Shown here in pieces: positions 32,580 through 41,925 of a stretch of 64,000 nt of DNA. Position numbers and translations under genes: made by a program. The stretch's first letter is position 1. Every line of letters begins with the position of its first letter. The notes under the pieces were generated by a model. That model did no database searches, was not told the origin of the DNA, and saw only the letters and a program-made list of their open reading frames with translations. This DNA comes from Bacillus sp. FJAT-22090. GTDB lineage: Bacteria; Bacillota; Bacilli; Bacillales_A; Planococcaceae. Location: assembly GCF_001278755.1 (NCBI RefSeq), contig NZ_CP012601.1:1178001-1242000 (forward strand). The letters run 5' to 3'.

Positions 32580-33170
32580 ATGAAGAAATTTATAGCTGTT
32601 ATTATCATTTCTGTAGTGGTACTCGTAGGATGTGGTAGTAGTGGAAACTTTGAAGCCCAAACAAATTGGGAAGTGCAAGATTTCAATTATACGAACCAAC
32701 ACAATGAAAATGTTTCTTTGAATGATTTAAAAGGCAAAGTATGGTTGGCAACATTTATCTTTACGAATTGTGAAACAGTGTGTCCTCCTATGACATTTAA
32801 TATGAGTGATATTCAGCAGATGTTAGTTGACAAAGGAATAGAAGATTATAACATCGTAGCTTTTAGTGTAGATCCGGAAGTCGATACACCAGAAAAACTT
32901 CAAGAGTATTTAGGGAACTATGATGTAGCAGACGACAGTAAATGGCAACTTTTAACGGGCTATAAACAAGAGGATATCTCCAAATTTGCAGCTGATAATT
33001 TTAAAACACTAGTAAAAGACGATCCCAATACAGACCAAGTAATCCATGGGGTATCATTTTATTTAGTGGATCAAAACGGTGTAGTTGTAAAAAACTATAA
33101 TGGGTCAACTGATGTACCAAAAGAAGAAATCGTTATTGATGTTGAAACGCTTATTGAAGATGGAAAATAA
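32580..33170 (+). CDS. SCO1/SenC-family lipoprotein (YpmQ-like)
   Basis: A 196-residue lipoprotein with lipobox VLVGC. The thioredoxin-like domain holds the copper-binding CETVC (CxxxC) and a distal His in VIHGVSFYL. Sco proteins deliver copper to the CuA site of cytochrome c oxidase outside the membrane. The neighbourhood of ccd genes for cytochrome c maturation fits a respiratory role. Confidence 0.92.
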   Translation: MKKFIAVIIISVVVLVGCGSSGNFEAQTNWEVQDFNYTNQHNENVSLNDLKGKVWLATFIFTNCETVCPPMTFNMSDIQQMLVDKGIEDYNIVAFSVDPEVDTPEKLQEYLGNYDVADDSKWQLLTGYKQEDISKFAADNFKTLVKDDPNTDQVIHGVSFYLVDQNGVVVKNYNGSTDVPKEEIVIDVETLIEDGK

Positions 33171-33176
33171 AATACA

Positions 33177-33218
33177 ATGCCTAACCAAGAAATAATAATT
33201 TCATGGTTAGGCATTTTT
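33177..33218 (+). terminator. sco/mscL bidirectional terminator
   Basis: ATGCCTAACCA paired with TGGTTAGGCAT, then TTTT; 11-bp stem between converging genes. Confidence 0.85.
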
Positions 33219-33227
33219 GTTACTTCT

Positions 33228-33605
33228 TTAAACATTGTTTTGCTTTTTCAATAAATCTCTAATTTCTTCAAGCAATACTTCTTTTGCATCAATTGTTGGA
33301 GCTTCTTCCACAGCTTCTGCTACGTCTTCTTTACGCTTAAATTTTGACAATAAACGAACAAACAAGAAAATAGAAAATGCAACCACAAAAAAATCAAAAA
33401 CTGATTGAATAAATTCTCCAAATAAAATTTTTTTGTACTTTAACGTTGAAAAATCTGCATTAAATAAAAGTAAGCCAATTGTTGGCGTAATGATATTTTC
33501 AACTAATGAAGAAACAATTTTACCAAACGCTCCTCCTATTACTACCGCAATAGCTAAATCTAACACATTCCCTTTAAATGCAAACTTCTTAAAGTCTTGC
33601 CACAT
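33228..33605 (-). CDS. mscL: Large-conductance mechanosensitive channel
   Basis: A 125-residue channel relieving osmotic downshock. The N-terminal amphipathic helix and TM1 are seen in FKKFAFKGNVLDLAIAVVIG and FGKIVSSLVENIITPTIG; a short periplasmic loop, TM2 and a charged C-terminal helix EVLLEEIRDLLKKQ follow. Start ATG 33605, with GGAGGTG 6 bp upstream; the upstream in-frame Met is rejected. Confidence 0.95.
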   Translation of the reverse strand: MWQDFKKFAFKGNVLDLAIAVVIGGAFGKIVSSLVENIITPTIGLLLFNADFSTLKYKKILFGEFIQSVFDFFVVAFSIFLFVRLLSKFKRKEDVAEAVEEAPTIDAKEVLLEEIRDLLKKQNNV

Positions 33606-33725
33606 AGTAAACACCTCCATTTATCAGACTACAAAAAAACAATTCTCTTGTATAGCTACTTTTTACATTAATAGACTATTGTTTATAGTCAATTTATGCT
33701 ATTGTTTTTCTAGGAAGTTAGATGG

Positions 33726-35228
33726 GTGGTGTTCCACAGATTGTATAAAAAGACATATCGAAAAATATCTTTTCAAATAGTTATTATTTATACCATTACT
33801 AGTGTTCTTTGGATTTTATTTTCAGATTCATTATTATTTAAATACTTTCCTAATGGGAAAACAATTTCTATCATTAAATCATTTATTTACATAGGTATAA
33901 GCGCTCTTTTACTTTTATATTTGATGAAGCAATCGTGGAAGATTCAGCAGGATCTTTTATTGAAAGAATTTGTAGACGATTTGACAGGCTTACAAAATAG
34001 AGGATCGTTACAAGCTACTTTACATAATTTAATATCGAAAAAAGAAACATTTCATCTGTTATTCGTTGATTTTGATCGGTTCAAAATGATAAATGATTTA
34101 CATGGTTATGATAGTGGGGATTTAGTCCTGATGGATATATCAAACCGTTTAAGGAATAATAAATATGTTGTTTCTTCAGGTATGGTAGCAAGATGGGGAG
34201 CAGACGAATTTGTTATCATATTAAGAAATCGTTCCTATGATGAAGTTGTAAAATTTGTCGAAACTCTTTTAATAGATTCCACAAATCCACTATTTATATA
34301 TGGGAAAGAGATCGTAAGTTCGATAAGTGTTGGATCTGTTCATTGTCCAATTGACTCAAGAAATGCTTCTGAATTATTACGGTTTGCAGAGCTCGCAGCT
34401 GACGAAGCTAAAAAAAATGGTGGGCTTAAACACGTACCTTACCGGAAAGAAATGTCCGACTTAGCAAACAAAGAATTATACCTAGAAGAGGGCTTACATA
34501 ACGCATTAGATAAAGGAGAACTGTACTTAAATTTTCAGCCACAAATTGCTTCTAAAACAAATGAAATAATTGGAGTTGAAGCACTTGTCCGTTGGAAGCA
34601 CGAAGATAAAATAATCTCTCCCGGAGAATTCATACCAGTGGCAGAAAAGAGTGGACATATTATTAAAATTGGTGACTTTGTTTTACGAGAAACATGTAGA
34701 AGTATCCCTATCATAGAAAAGGAAATAGGGAAGGAAATGCTGTTTAGCATTAATGTATCTGCCCGTCAATTCTATCAAAAAGATTATATTAAGCGAACGA
34801 AGAAAATACTAGAAGAAACCAATATACATCCTAATAAAATAGTTTTAGAAATAACCGAATCAATTATCATGGAGTATACTGATTTTGTGTTAAAATCATT
34901 ACAAGAGTTAAAAAGAATTGGATTTCAAATAGCAATAGATGATTTTGGGACAGGCTATTCTTCCTTCAAATACTTGGAACTATTGCCGGTAGATATTATT
35001 AAAATTGATCAGAGCTTTACTCAAGCAATTCATAAACCAAAGACTAAAGCAATCGTACAATCCATTATCTCGTTAGCACATAATTTAAACTTAAAAATTT
35101 TGGCAGAGGGTGTCGAGGATCTGTTCCAGGTTACTAACTTGAATGATTTGAAGTGTCACTATCTTCAAGGATATTATTTTAATAAACCACTTTCACTAAA
35201 ACATCTGCTAGCAGAATATAAAAAGTAA
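33726..35228 (+). CDS. GGDEF-EAL cyclic-di-GMP protein
   Basis: A 500-residue membrane protein. Two helices (about 15-32 and 46-62) precede a GGDEF domain (about 75-235) whose motif is GADEF in RWGADEFVIIL, so cyclase activity is doubtful unless the Gly-to-Ala change is tolerated. The EAL domain (about 250-500) has EALVRWKH, the lysine-bearing IKIDQSF and ILAEGVED, consistent with phosphodiesterase activity. It probably hydrolyses c-di-GMP at the membrane. GTG 33726 with AGGAAG 8 bp upstream is the best start; TTG 33741 is an alternative. Confidence 0.88.
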   Translation: MVFHRLYKKTYRKISFQIVIIYTITSVLWILFSDSLLFKYFPNGKTISIIKSFIYIGISALLLLYLMKQSWKIQQDLLLKEFVDDLTGLQNRGSLQATLHNLISKKETFHLLFVDFDRFKMINDLHGYDSGDLVLMDISNRLRNNKYVVSSGMVARWGADEFVIILRNRSYDEVVKFVETLLIDSTNPLFIYGKEIVSSISVGSVHCPIDSRNASELLRFAELAADEAKKNGGLKHVPYRKEMSDLANKELYLEEGLHNALDKGELYLNFQPQIASKTNEIIGVEALVRWKHEDKIISPGEFIPVAEKSGHIIKIGDFVLRETCRSIPIIEKEIGKEMLFSINVSARQFYQKDYIKRTKKILEETNIHPNKIVLEITESIIMEYTDFVLKSLQELKRIGFQIAIDDFGTGYSSFKYLELLPVDIIKIDQSFTQAIHKPKTKAIVQSIISLAHNLNLKILAEGVEDLFQVTNLNDLKCHYLQGYYFNKPLSLKHLLAEYKK

Positions 35229-35253
35229 TTCATGGGATAGGTGAAAAAGAGCA

Positions 35254-35949
35254 ATGAAACAAAAAAAGAATATATCCTATAAGGCTAAAATATGGATGAT
35301 AATATTACTTCTACCTTGCACAATTACTATTTATATTTTAGCAATCATCGGTTGGCAAGAACTTCAAAGAATCCCTGCTATACAGGAATGGGCACAATCC
35401 GTTCAATCTGTTTCCACAGGTAAGAATAAACTAGACGTTCCCAAAGAATATATATCCATCTATAAAAAGGCTGAAGAGCTGTATGGTGTACCCTGGACAC
35501 TTTTAGCTGCTCATCATCGTATTGAAACGAAATTCTCCACAATGGATCCATTGCTTTCTCCTGTTGGAGCAGAAGGACATTTACAATTTATGCCTTGTAC
35601 CTTTGTCGGTTGGTCTCATCCTAGTTGTGATGGCTTAGGGAAAGGGGATATACCAGATAAGGATAAAGTGAACCCAGATATAATCGCTAAGTATGGTGGC
35701 TACGGAGTAGATGCAAATGGGGATGGTAAGGCAGATCCATATGATATGGAAGATGCAATTTTTAGTGCTGCAAATTATTTAGCAGCTAGTGGGGCTGCAG
35801 ATGGGGAAATTGAAAAAGCGATTTTCAATTATAACAGAAGTGATAAATATGTTGAGGATGTTCTACATTTTTATAATTTATACGAAAGTCAGTTAGACGA
35901 AATTCAAGCTGCTTCTATAAAAAAAGAAAATAAAAAGGATGGGTTATAA
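35254..35949 (+). CDS. Membrane-anchored lytic transglycosylase
   Basis: A 231-residue murein hydrolase: N-terminal helix (MIILLLPCTITIYILAIIGW), then a lysozyme-like domain with the catalytic Glu probably in HHRIETKFS, AEGHLQFMPCTF and a C-terminal FNYNRSDKYVEDVL motif. GYGVDANGDGKADPYDMEDAI is an EF-hand-like acidic insertion seen in this subgroup, possibly calcium-binding. It cleaves peptidoglycan outside the membrane. A terminator overlaps its end. Confidence 0.88.
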   Translation: MKQKKNISYKAKIWMIILLLPCTITIYILAIIGWQELQRIPAIQEWAQSVQSVSTGKNKLDVPKEYISIYKKAEELYGVPWTLLAAHHRIETKFSTMDPLLSPVGAEGHLQFMPCTFVGWSHPSCDGLGKGDIPDKDKVNPDIIAKYGGYGVDANGDGKADPYDMEDAIFSAANYLAASGAADGEIEKAIFNYNRSDKYVEDVLHFYNLYESQLDEIQAASIKKENKKDGL

Positions 35950-35964
35950 CAACCCATCCTTTTT
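35932..35964. terminator. Bidirectional terminator
   Basis: AAAAAGGATGGGTT / AACCCATCCTTTTT, a 14-bp perfect stem with a 5-base loop, overlapping the transglycosylase stop and facing the GlsB-type gene. Confidence 0.88.
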
Positions 35965-35965
35965 A

Positions 35966-36214
35966 TTATTTTCGCATAGCTTTTAAAATAAGACTAAGTA
36001 TTGCAACTAAAATGATAGCTCCGATTAAAGCTGGAATGATTGCCATGTCCCAAATAACTGGACCCATGTCTGGGAATATTAGCCCACCAATCCAAGCTCC
36101 GATAATACCCGCAATAATATTACCGATAATACCACCTGGAATATCTTTACCTAAAATTAATCCTGCTAGCCATCCGATGATACCACCAATAATTAGATAT
36201 AATATAAATCCCAT
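35966..36214 (-). CDS. GlsB/YeaQ/YmgE-family membrane protein
   Basis: An 82-residue Gly-rich protein with three helices and the family pattern GGIIGWLAGLILGKD then GGIIGNIIAGIIGAWIGGLI. These proteins are general-stress membrane proteins of unknown biochemistry. AAAGGAGATG precedes the ATG. Confidence 0.92.
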   Translation of the reverse strand: MGFILYLIIGGIIGWLAGLILGKDIPGGIIGNIIAGIIGAWIGGLIFPDMGPVIWDMAIIPALIGAIILVAILSLILKAMRK

Positions 36215-36294
36215 TTATTTCATCTCCTTTAAGAATGTTGATATGGTAACACTCTTTATATATCCATAAATGAGAAGAACTAAACATCGAGCGA

Positions 36295-36846
36295 TTATTT
36301 TTTTAATACTAATGCACCAAGAGAGTTTGCAAAATGACCTAGAGCCCAGTCATGTCCCTGTTCATTGAAGCTTGCTACAGCATTTTCGTGAATGACAATT
36401 CTAAAGCCTAAATTGTAAGCGTCAACTGCCGTGTGAAGAATACAAATATCTGTACAAACTCCTACTATGTGGATCTCTTCTATATTACGTTCTGTTAAAA
36501 TCTGATGTAAATTAGTACCTGCAAATGAGCTGTAACGTGTTTTATCCAACCAAATTATTTTCTCTTTGTTATCTTCATATACTAAATTTAACTTTCCGTA
36601 TAATTCACGACCTGGGGAATTACGAATATTATGGGCTGGAAAAAGTTTTGACTCAGGATGATAAGGATCATTTTCTTCATGCAGATCAACAGGAAAAACA
36701 ACTAACTCATTATTTACTATAAATTCTTTCGTTAACTGTACAATTGAATCCTCTATTAATTGTCCAGGTTTTCCACATGTTAATGCTCCGTTATCTGCCA
36801 CGAAATCAACTGTATAATCCACAACAATTAAAGCTTTTTTCAACAT
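36295..36846 (-). CDS. pncA: Nicotinamidase (isochorismatase-like hydrolase)
   Basis: A 183-residue cytoplasmic hydrolase converting nicotinamide to nicotinate for NAD salvage. The catalytic triad is Asp in IVVDYTVDF, Lys in WLDKTRYSSF and Cys in GVCTDICI; metal ligands are near DLHEEND and the following His. Start ATG 36846, 7 bp after AAGGGAG; the frame's upstream Met lacks a site. Length matches B. subtilis PncA. Confidence 0.92.
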   Translation of the reverse strand: MLKKALIVVDYTVDFVADNGALTCGKPGQLIEDSIVQLTKEFIVNNELVVFPVDLHEENDPYHPESKLFPAHNIRNSPGRELYGKLNLVYEDNKEKIIWLDKTRYSSFAGTNLHQILTERNIEEIHIVGVCTDICILHTAVDAYNLGFRIVIHENAVASFNEQGHDWALGHFANSLGALVLKK

Positions 36847-36984
36847 TAAACAACTCCCTTCCATTTCTTCTTATTATGAATAATATAAAATAATAAAGCT
36901 ATGAAAAAATTAAAATGGAAAGTTCTAAATATTTTGCTTTTTTGAATGATGCATATTATAATTGCAAAAAGGGGAGTGGAAAAT

Positions 36985-37092
36985 ATGGATAGACAAATGA
37001 CAAAAAAGTTGAATAAACAAGCAATATGGTTTGTGATTCTTCACACTATATTTTTATTAGACCTTGCTGTCGAATTTTTTTCCATTCATTAA
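36985..37092 (+). CDS. Tiny single-helix membrane peptide (35 aa)
   Basis: ATG 36985 with AAAAGGGGAG 8 bp upstream. Basic N-terminus (MDRQMTKKLNKQ) then one helix, AIWFVILHTIFLLDLAVEFF, ending SIH. The positive-inside layout and good ribosome site argue for a real small membrane protein. No family recognised. Confidence 0.5.
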   Translation: MDRQMTKKLNKQAIWFVILHTIFLLDLAVEFFSIH

Positions 37093-37152
37093 AACTAAGT
37101 CAACAGTTTAGAGTAAAAAATAATTTTATTATGTAAACTAATTGTATTGAAA

Positions 37153-37186
37153 GAAACCGAACGCTAACTTAACGTTCGGTTTCTCT
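37153..37186. terminator. Hairpin at the end of the radical SAM gene
   Basis: GAAACCGAACG/CGTTCGGTTTC, an 11-bp perfect stem 5 bp beyond the minus-strand stop; the T-tract is poor on both strands. Confidence 0.65.
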
Positions 37187-37190
37187 ATGT

Positions 37191-38300
37191 TTATTTTACT
37201 GACCCACTTACAAAGGTATCTTCTTTATAATACATATTTTTTACTAGTATATTAGGGCCCAAACATTTTACTGCAGGACAATGACAATTAAGAGTTTTGG
37301 AAAGTGGGGAAGCCATCCATTTTTCAAATATAGACGGAAGGGTGTCCGTTAGGATGTTACCAAGCTGCGGTGCATCACCAAAGTCCGTCACAATAACCTC
37401 ACCAGAGAAGATATTAACATTTAATCTTGATCTACCATCCGGATCATTTCGTACGGATACATTTTTACTATTATTTAAACGATTAAGCAAGTGCAGGCTT
37501 CTTTCCGTTTTACTACATGGATAAAATGGTAATGTTCCAAACAGCATCCAAACGTTCTCATCTCGGAAGCCTAAAATTTTCTCTATAGCCTCGTGTGTTT
37601 CTTCCAATGTAAGTGAGGTTAAGGAACTAGCAAAATCGGAAGGATACATAGGATGTATTTCATGACGAGCACATTTCATCTCATCTACGATTTGTCGATG
37701 AATATGTTCTAAATATGGAAGAGTTTTTTTGTTCAGCATTGTTTCGGCAGAAACCATAACCCCAGCTTCAGAAAGCATTCTACTATTATCAATCATTCGT
37801 TGAAAAAGTCGTGCACGTTGCTCATATGTAGGCTTTTTCTCCATCATTGCAAAGCCGGTTTCGACAAATTCATCTATGGTTCCCCAGTTATGAGAGATAT
37901 GTAGTACATCTAAATAAGGAGCGATTAACAAGTATCTTTCAGGTTCAAGTGTTAGATTGGAGTTAATCTGTGTACGAACGCCACGATTATGTGCATACTT
38001 TAGTAGTGGCAAAACATATTGAGTCACAGACTTCTTAGATAGCATCGGTTCTCCACCAGTAATACTAATCGTTTTCAAGTGTGGAATTTCTTCTAGTCGT
38101 TGTAAAATCAAATCAATCGGAAGAGCAAGAGGGTCCTTTGTTTGTAAAGTGTACCCAACTGCACAATGTGCACAACGCATGTTACACAGGTGTGTAGTAG
38201 TAAACTCTATATTGGATAATGTAAGATTTCCGTGTTCTTCGATGTCTCGATAAGCTTCCCACGGATCGTTAATTGGTGTCATTTCTTTTAAAGCAATCAT
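37191..38300 (-). CDS. Radical SAM protein, YfkAB type
   Basis: A 369-residue radical SAM enzyme. The iron-sulfur cluster motif is THLCNMRCAHC (CxxxCxxC) near residue 38 and the SAM-binding glycine motif is TGGEPM. The C-terminus holds CHCPAVKC, the CxCxxxxC motif for which YfkAB proteins are named, likely a second cluster or metal site. The substrate of this family is not known to me. AAGGAAG lies upstream. Monocistronic. Confidence 0.9.
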   Translation of the reverse strand: MIALKEMTPINDPWEAYRDIEEHGNLTLSNIEFTTTHLCNMRCAHCAVGYTLQTKDPLALPIDLILQRLEEIPHLKTISITGGEPMLSKKSVTQYVLPLLKYAHNRGVRTQINSNLTLEPERYLLIAPYLDVLHISHNWGTIDEFVETGFAMMEKKPTYEQRARLFQRMIDNSRMLSEAGVMVSAETMLNKKTLPYLEHIHRQIVDEMKCARHEIHPMYPSDFASSLTSLTLEETHEAIEKILGFRDENVWMLFGTLPFYPCSKTERSLHLLNRLNNSKNVSVRNDPDGRSRLNVNIFSGEVIVTDFGDAPQLGNILTDTLPSIFEKWMASPLSKTLNCHCPAVKCLGPNILVKNMYYKEDTFVSGSVK

Positions 38301-38418
38301 AAAAAACTTCCTTTCTAATGGATTATTCTCTCATATTTTTGTTCAAAAGAAAATGTTGGATTGTTTGTTAATCAGGAAGGGTATATAAAAAATGAATAAA
38401 TAAGTTTGGAGGAATCGA

Positions 38419-38922
38419 ATGTTTATAGAAAAGAATAATAAAATTAGAGCGGCTTTATTCCAACAGTTAGAACTTTTAAATGATGAACAATTCAATCAAA
38501 AGCCCGAACCAGATGCATGGTCACCAAAAGAAATCATCGAACACTTAATAAAGCTTGAGATTGTTATTAAGGATGGTATTACGTATCAATTAGCTAATCC
38601 CAAAAGCCCGAAGGCAAGAATAAAGCCAATACAACTTACAACATTACGTATTATCAAAGCTAAAGCACCGACCTATATTTTGCCGTCTACTGAATTCCAA
38701 ACTATTGAAGAGATGAAAACCACTCTTCATACCGCTCGGATGGAACTTCTCTCTGTATATGAATCTTCCGATAAGGAAACACTTAATAACAAATCATTAA
38801 AACATCCTATATTCGGACAATTACCGTTAGTTCAATGGTTTTCCTTTGTAGGATATCATGAAAAAAGACATTTAAGACAATTAGAAAAAACGATTGAAAA
38901 AATAAAAGGTCATAAGGAATAA
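38419..38922 (+). CDS. DinB-superfamily protein
   Basis: A 167-residue helical bundle. Metal-site histidines appear in WSPKEIIEHLIKL and the terminal GYHEKRHLRQLEKT. TTTGGAGG precedes the ATG. The family includes thiol-dependent S-transferases; no specific role can be given. Its last codons abut the citB operator. Confidence 0.85.
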   Translation: MFIEKNNKIRAALFQQLELLNDEQFNQKPEPDAWSPKEIIEHLIKLEIVIKDGITYQLANPKSPKARIKPIQLTTLRIIKAKAPTYILPSTEFQTIEEMKTTLHTARMELLSVYESSDKETLNNKSLKHPIFGQLPLVQWFSFVGYHEKRHLRQLEKTIEKIKGHKE

Positions 38923-38978
38923 TTATCACTTATAATAATTTTAATGTAATTTACTTATAGACTTTATTCGAGTATGAT
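38919..38978 (+). promoter_or_regulatory. citB promoter with CcpC-type operator
   Basis: -35 TTTACT (38950-38955), 17 bp, -10 TATGAT (38973-38978). Upstream, ATAA-TTATCAC-TTAT (38919-38933) is an exact ATAA-N7-TTAT dyad, the CcpC recognition pattern known for B. subtilis citB, placed about 17 bp before the -35. CcpC would link expression to citrate. Confidence 0.7.
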
Positions 38979-39037
38979 AGGGAGTGGAGAAAAGTCACTA
39001 GATAGAGTCTTCTCAATAGACATTAGGAGGAATAATA

Positions 39038-41746
39038 ATGGCAAATAGTAACCTACACAACAGCCGCGCTTCTTTTTCGCTAAATGGTAAAGAGTATAAC
39101 TACTACCGTCTAGCTGCAATCGAAGAAGCTGGTATCGCAAAAGTATCACGCCTTCCTTATTCAATTAAAGTATTATTAGAATCAGTTTTGCGACAATATG
39201 ATGGATATGTTATTAAAGAAGATCATGTAAACCAATTAGCAAAATGGGGTAAAGATGCGGACACAGAAGCAGAAGTTCCTTTTAAACCTTCCCGTGTTGT
39301 ACTACAAGACTTTACTGGCGTACCAGTAGTAGTAGATTTAGCTTCATTACGTTCAGCTATGAATGAAATGGGTGGAAATCCAGATAAAATCAACCCTGCT
39401 ATTCCAGTCGATCTTGTAATTGACCATTCTGTACAAGTAGACAAATATGGTACATCAACTGCATTAAAAGCAAATATGGATCTTGAGTTCGAACGTAACG
39501 CTGAGCGTTATAACTTCTTAAAATGGGCTCAAACATCATACGATAATTTCCGCGCTGTTCCACCAGCTACTGGTATCGTTCACCAAGTAAATTTAGAGTA
39601 TTTAGCTCCAATCGTACACGTGAATGAAAATACAGATGGCACTTTAGAAACATTCCCAGATTCAGTAGTTGGTACTGACTCACATACAACAATGATTAAT
39701 GGTCTTGGTGTATTAGGATGGGGTGTTGGTGGTATTGAAGCAGAAGCAGGTATGCTTGGTCAACCATCATACTTCCCAATTCCAGAGGTTATCGGTGTTA
39801 AATTAACCGGCGATCTTCCAAACGGGACAACTGCTACTGACTTAGCACTTAAAGTAACACAAGTATTGCGTCAACGTGGCGTAGTAGGTAAATTTGTAGA
39901 ATTCTTCGGACCAGGGGTATCTAAATTACCACTTGCTGACCGTGCTACAATTGCAAACATGGCTCCAGAATATGGTGCAACATGTGGTTACTTCGCAATT
40001 GACGAAGAATCACTTAACTATTTACGTTTAACTGGTCGTGAAGAAGAGCATATTGCTGTAGTAGAAGCTTACTTAAAAGCAAATGACATGTTCTTTGACC
40101 CGACTTTAGAACCTGTATATACAGATGTTATAGAAATTAATTTGGCAGATATTGAAGCAAACCTTTCAGGACCAAAACGTCCACAAGATTTGATTCCTCT
40201 ATCAGATATGAAAGCTCGTTACCGTGAAGCAGTAGTTGCTCCTCAAGGTACTCAAGGTTTCGGTTTGAATGAAAAAGAATTCGACAAAACTGCAACTGCA
40301 AAATTTGCGGATGGAGATGTAGCAATCCCAACTGGTGCTGTAGCAATCGCTGCAATCACTTCTTGTACAAATACATCAAACCCTTACGTAATGTTAGCTG
40401 CTGGATTAGTTGCTAAAAAAGCGGTAGAAAAAGGCTTAACTGTTCCTGCTTATGTAAAAACATCATTAGCTCCTGGTTCAAAAGTTGTTACTGGTTATTT
40501 ACAAGATTCAGGATTAGACAAGTTCTTAGATGAAATTGGATTTAATACAGTTGGTTACGGATGTACAACTTGTATCGGTAACTCTGGACCATTACTACCT
40601 GAAATAGAAAAAGCAATCGTTGACGAAGATTTGTTTGTAACTTCTGTTCTTTCTGGTAACCGTAACTTCGAAGGACGTGTTCACCCACTTGTAAAAGCGA
40701 ACTACTTAGCTTCACCACCACTAGTAGTTGCATATGCACTTGCTGGAACAGTAGATATCGATCTACAAAAAGATTCTTTCGGTAAAGACAAAGATGGCAA
40801 CGATGTATTCTTTGCTGACATTTGGCCTTCTACGGAAGAAGTAAATGACGTTCTTTCTAAAGTAGTTACTCGTGAACTATTCCAAAAAGAATATGCACGC
40901 GTATTTGATGAAAATGAAGCTTGGAATGCAATTGAAACTTCAACTGAGTCTCTATATTCATTTGATGATAAATCAACTTACATTCAAAACCCACCATTCT
41001 TCCAAGGTTTATCGAAAGAGCCAAGTGATATTCAAACTCTTGCTGGACTTCGTATTGTTGCGAAATTTGGTGATTCTATCACTACAGACCATATTTCACC
41101 AGCTGGTGCGATTGGTAAAGATACTCCAGCAGGTAAATACTTGCGTGAAAATGGCGTAGAAGTACGTGATTTCAACTCTTATGGATCTCGTCGTGGTAAC
41201 CATGAAGTAATGATGCGTGGAACATTCGCAAACATCCGTATTCGTAACCAAGTTGCTCCAGGTACAGAAGGTGGATATACTACTTACTGGCCAACAGGAG
41301 AAATCATGTCTATCTATGATGCAGCGATGAAGTATCAAGAATCGAATACTGGTTTAGTAGTACTTGGTGGAAAAGATTATGGAATGGGATCTTCCCGTGA
41401 CTGGGCAGCTAAAGGAACAAACCTATTAGGTATCAAGGCTGTCATTACTGAAAGCTTTGAGCGTATACATCGTTCAAATCTAGTTATGATGGGTGTATTA
41501 CCACTTAACTTCTTACCAGGTGAAAATGCTGAAAGTCTTGGCTTAACTGGCAAAGAAGAAATTAGTATTAATGTTGCAGAAGGTGTAAAACCTCGCGATA
41601 TTCTACAAGTAACAGCAAAAGCAGAAGATGGTTCTGAAAAACAATTCAATGTTCTTGCTCGTTTCGATTCAGAAGTAGAAGTAGACTACTACCGTCACGG
41701 TGGTATCCTTCAAATGGTACTACGTAACAAAATGTTAGAAGCGTAA
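39038..41746 (+). CDS. citB: Aconitate hydratase
   Basis: A 902-residue AcnA-type aconitase isomerising citrate and isocitrate in the TCA cycle; the apo form of the family binds RNA. The [4Fe-4S] cysteines are in [11 protein letters not shown] and [14 protein letters not shown]; substrate residues are in [21 protein letters not shown] and the C-terminal swivel domain has [17 protein letters not shown] precedes the ATG. Codons are highly adapted, fitting strong expression. Confidence 0.98.
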   Translation: MANSNLHNSRASFSLNGKEYNYYRLAAIEEAGIAKVSRLPYSIKVLLESVLRQYDGYVIKEDHVNQLAKWGKDADTEAEVPFKPSRVVLQDFTGVPVVVDLASLRSAMNEMGGNPDKINPAIPVDLVIDHSVQVDKYGTSTALKANMDLEFERNAERYNFLKWAQTSYDNFRAVPPATGIVHQVNLEYLAPIVHVNENTDGTLETFPDSVVGTDSHTTMINGLGVLGWGVGGIEAEAGMLGQPSYFPIPEVIGVKLTGDLPNGTTATDLALKVTQVLRQRGVVGKFVEFFGPGVSKLPLADRATIANMAPEYGATCGYFAIDEESLNYLRLTGREEEHIAVVEAYLKANDMFFDPTLEPVYTDVIEINLADIEANLSGPKRPQDLIPLSDMKARYREAVVAPQGTQGFGLNEKEFDKTATAKFADGDVAIPTGAVAIAAITSCTNTSNPYVMLAAGLVAKKAVEKGLTVPAYVKTSLAPGSKVVTGYLQDSGLDKFLDEIGFNTVGYGCTTCIGNSGPLLPEIEKAIVDEDLFVTSVLSGNRNFEGRVHPLVKANYLASPPLVVAYALAGTVDIDLQKDSFGKDKDGNDVFFADIWPSTEEVNDVLSKVVTRELFQKEYARVFDENEAWNAIETSTESLYSFDDKSTYIQNPPFFQGLSKEPSDIQTLAGLRIVAKFGDSITTDHISPAGAIGKDTPAGKYLRENGVEVRDFNSYGSRRGNHEVMMRGTFANIRIRNQVAPGTEGGYTTYWPTGEIMSIYDAAMKYQESNTGLVVLGGKDYGMGSSRDWAAKGTNLLGIKAVITESFERIHRSNLVMMGVLPLNFLPGENAESLGLTGKEEISINVAEGVKPRDILQVTAKAEDGSEKQFNVLARFDSEVEVDYYRHGGILQMVLRNKMLEA

Positions 41747-41756
41747 GATAATATGT

Positions 41757-41793
41757 AAAGGACCTGATTCTTAATGAATTAGGTCCTTTTTTG
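41757..41793 (+). terminator. citB terminator
   Basis: AAAGGACCTGATTC with AATTAGGTCCTTT and a T-run directly after; starts 10 bp past the stop. Confidence 0.85.
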
Positions 41794-41816
41794 TATGAAG
41801 AATTCAAGTACAAAAT

Positions 41817-41856
41817 AAAGAAGAGGGACGTGATATTCATCACAACCCTCTTCTTT
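41817..41856. terminator. Second hairpin between citB and GNAT gene
   Basis: AAAGAAGAGGG/CCCTCTTCTTT with an inner GTGAT/ATCAC stem; probably terminates the minus-strand acetyltransferase or works both ways. Confidence 0.6.
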
Positions 41857-41925
41857 AAAATTACTCGATACTGTTGTAGCAAACATACAGTCCTTTATAC
41901 TCCGAAAACGACGGAAAATGCGAAA

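Larger units (their letters stand above)
36847..37190. other. Intergenic region with one tiny gene and one terminator
   Basis: Besides the 35-codon gene at 36985-37092 and the hairpin at 37153-37186, I see only AT-rich sequence. Confidence 0.5.
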
